From an uncultured Granulosicoccus sp. (GTDB taxonomy: Bacteria; Pseudomonadota; Gammaproteobacteria; Granulosicoccales; Granulosicoccaceae), in assembly GCA_937924505.1 (NCBI GenBank), contig CALDSR010000022.1, positions 1 to 64,000 of the forward strand: a DNA stretch of 64,000 nt, in the 5' to 3' direction. The position numbers and the translations under genes are program-made. Below the pieces are notes generated by a model, which ran no database searches, was not told the DNA's origin, and was given only the letters and a program-made list of their open reading frames with translations. Of this stretch, positions 62,725 to 64,000 are shown piece after piece (within the stretch, counting starts at the first letter, position 1; the number at the start of each line of letters is the position of its first letter).

Positions 62725-63729
62725 TTGGTTACGATGAGTGATGTTTCTATCGCGGCGGGGGTCTCGACCGCGACGGTGTCCAGGGTTATCAATCACCCGG
62801 AAATTGTCGATACCCGCACTCGAGACAAGGTGCAGGCGGCAATCGCGGCGCTTAACTATCGACGCAATGAAGTGGCGCGTGGCTTGGCAAGCCAATCCTC
62901 GCGCACGATAGGTGTCGTCGTAAACACCTTTGCGTCAACCTATTTCGGGCGCATGATAGAAGGTGTATCGGTTGCCTTGCGTGAACTCGGTTTCCATGCC
63001 ATCGTGGAATCCAGCAATCTGAATGTCGACGGTGAACGACGATCCATTGATTCACTGATCAGTCGTCAGGTTGATGCCTTGATTATTTATAGTTATCGCT
63101 TGTCTGACAGGGATGTCGGTGAATTGATGAACAGCATACCGACGATGGTATTGATTGATCGTCAGGTGTCTGGGTTTGAAGGGCGGTGCGTCTGCCTGGA
63201 CAATAAGCAAGGTGGCGCCAAGGTCGCGCGATATCTACTGGATCAAGGCCACGAAAAAATCGCAATGATTGAAGGGCATAATTTCATCGGTGCTACCGAA
63301 CTACGCTCCGGAGGCTTTACGGATCTGCTCAAAGAAGCGGGGCATCCTGTTGTAGCTGACAACATTGTAAAAAGTGATTTCAGCTTTGACGGTGGCCGTC
63401 ACGCGATGAAGACCTTGTTTGAATCTGGTCAGAAATTTACCGCCGTTTATGCGCAAAATGATCAAATGGCGGCCGGGGCCATCGACGCCTGCCGTGAAGT
63501 CGGCTGGAAGGTACCCGATGATATTTCAATTGTAGGCTTTGATGATCTGGATGTGGCTTACTACGCATCACCTAAACTGACCACCGTCTGCTGTCCTCTG
63601 GAAAAGATGGGCCGCTGCGCTGCAGTGCTGGCCCACGGACTGGCGACAGACCAGTCGGCATCGCTGTCTTCGCATCAGCGAATCTTTGTACCGGAAATAG
63701 TTGAACGTGAGAGTGTGCGTCGGTTGTAA
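62725..63729 (+). CDS. LacI-family transcriptional regulator
   Basis: A 334-residue regulator. The helix-turn-helix DVSIAAGVSTATVSRVIN is at the very N-terminus, with the hinge ALNYRRNEVARGLAS. The periplasmic-binding-like core follows: TIGVVVNTFASTYFGRMIEG, AVYAQNDQMAAGAIDAC and SIVGFDDLDVAYYASP. The ligand is unknown. The start is TTG 62725 (MVTMSDV...), with AGAGGG 6 nt upstream; ATG 62734 would also keep the whole helix-turn-helix. It stands alone between rluC and tsaE, so it may regulate a distant sugar locus. Confidence 0.93.
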   Translation: MVTMSDVSIAAGVSTATVSRVINHPEIVDTRTRDKVQAAIAALNYRRNEVARGLASQSSRTIGVVVNTFASTYFGRMIEGVSVALRELGFHAIVESSNLNVDGERRSIDSLISRQVDALIIYSYRLSDRDVGELMNSIPTMVLIDRQVSGFEGRCVCLDNKQGGAKVARYLLDQGHEKIAMIEGHNFIGATELRSGGFTDLLKEAGHPVVADNIVKSDFSFDGGRHAMKTLFESGQKFTAVYAQNDQMAAGAIDACREVGWKVPDDISIVGFDDLDVAYYASPKLTTVCCPLEKMGRCAAVLAHGLATDQSASLSSHQRIFVPEIVERESVRRL

Positions 63730-63740
63730 GCTCTACCCGC

Positions 63741-64000
63741 ATGGCATCAAGCAAAACAAATACCTTGTCGGTCGCACTCGAAAGCGAGGCGGCGATGGTC
63801 GCGCTCGGACAACGACTGGTCAGAGTGTTGCCACCACGCCTGTTGATCAGCTTGACGGGGGAGCTGGGTGCCGGCAAAAGTGTGCTTGCTCGTTCAATGA
63901 TTGAAGCACTGGGTGTCACCGGGCGTATCAAGAGCCCGACATATACCTTGCTGGAAACCTATCAAGCACCAAGCCGGCGCATTGCGCATCTGGATTTGTA
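63741..64000 (+). CDS. tsaE: tRNA threonylcarbamoyladenosine biosynthesis ATPase TsaE, partial
   Basis: The first 86 codons run off the right edge. The P-loop is GELGAGKSVLARSMIEALG (residues 40-58), and KSPTYTLLETYQ with HLDL downstream are the diagnostic motifs of TsaE (YjeE). TsaE works with TsaB and TsaD in making t6A37 on tRNAs that read ANN codons. ATG 63741 lies 11 bp after the LacI-type gene stop; no strong Shine-Dalgarno was seen. The remaining about 70 residues should lie beyond the window. Confidence 0.93.
   Translation, partial: MASSKTNTLSVALESEAAMVALGQRLVRVLPPRLLISLTGELGAGKSVLARSMIEALGVTGRIKSPTYTLLETYQAPSRRIAHLDL

Noticed and set aside
1..64000. CRISPR arrays, tRNA and rRNA genes
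   Set aside because: No regular short repeats with spacers and no cloverleaf or rRNA signature were noticed by eye. A tRNAscan-SE or CRISPRFinder run would settle it.

Overview
The window looks like a chromosomal segment of a free-living, probably marine gammaproteobacterium of moderate GC content. The support is the divergent rne/rluC pair, an RNase E with a long basic C-terminal half, YceH, an FMN-riboswitch-controlled ribD-ribE-ribBA-ribH operon, and tsaE at the right edge. I cannot assign a genus from the sequence alone. No tRNA, rRNA or CRISPR array was seen.

Layout. 1-2 kb: an insertion-sequence scar. It holds a coiled-coil protein, a HicB/HicA-type toxin-antitoxin pair and an N-terminally truncated IS1595-type transposase, bordered by copies of one 25-bp repeat. 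2-5.5 kb: a minus-strand operon for two lipoproteins and a DUF3857/transglutaminase-like envelope protein. 5.7-12 kb: housekeeping and stress genes: yceH, an MBL-fold hydrolase, a NaChBac-type sodium channel with a DsbA-like isomerase, an AhpD-like protein, a cysteine hydrolase plus DUF1272 protein, and a GlxA-type regulator. 12.3-14.3 kb: a membrane GGDEF-EAL protein. 14.6-17.0 kb: a translationally coupled redox operon (MauG/CcpA-like di-haem peroxidase, Met/His-rich cupredoxin, di-haem cytochrome c). 17.1-21.0 kb: the riboflavin operon with promoter and FMN riboswitch.

23.1-35.8 kb: a complete-looking Tad (Flp) pilus locus on the plus strand. It has a major Flp pilin, TadG- and TadE-like minor proteins, a second short Flp-like pilin, CpaB, CpaC secretin, an FHA-TadA ATPase, TadB, TadC, lipoproteins, a DUF192 protein and a TPR lipoprotein. 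Prepilin peptidase and a separate TadZ are absent, so they must be elsewhere or replaced. 35.8-42.3 kb: a DegT-type aminotransferase, a rhomboid protease, an Ala-rich membrane protein, a dynamin-like GTPase and a large secreted beta-propeller protein. 42.5-44.2 kb: an unrecognised DUF1963-like gene whose 5' side runs into a frameshifted transposase remnant.

44.3-57.8 kb, all minus strand, is the most striking region: a glycan locus. It starts with a clear UDP-sulfoquinovose synthase (SQD1/SqdB family) and ends with a two-domain glycosyltransferase closely resembling the chondroitin polymerase KfoC. Between them lie three other glycosyltransferase-like proteins, coiled-coil scaffold-like proteins and a tandem methyltransferase. 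My inference is an extracellular glycosaminoglycan-like or sulfonated glycan. Precursor (UDP-glucuronate) and export genes are not in the window.

58-64 kb: rne with a long leader and a good sigma-70 promoter, divergent rluC, a LacI-family regulator and the start of tsaE.
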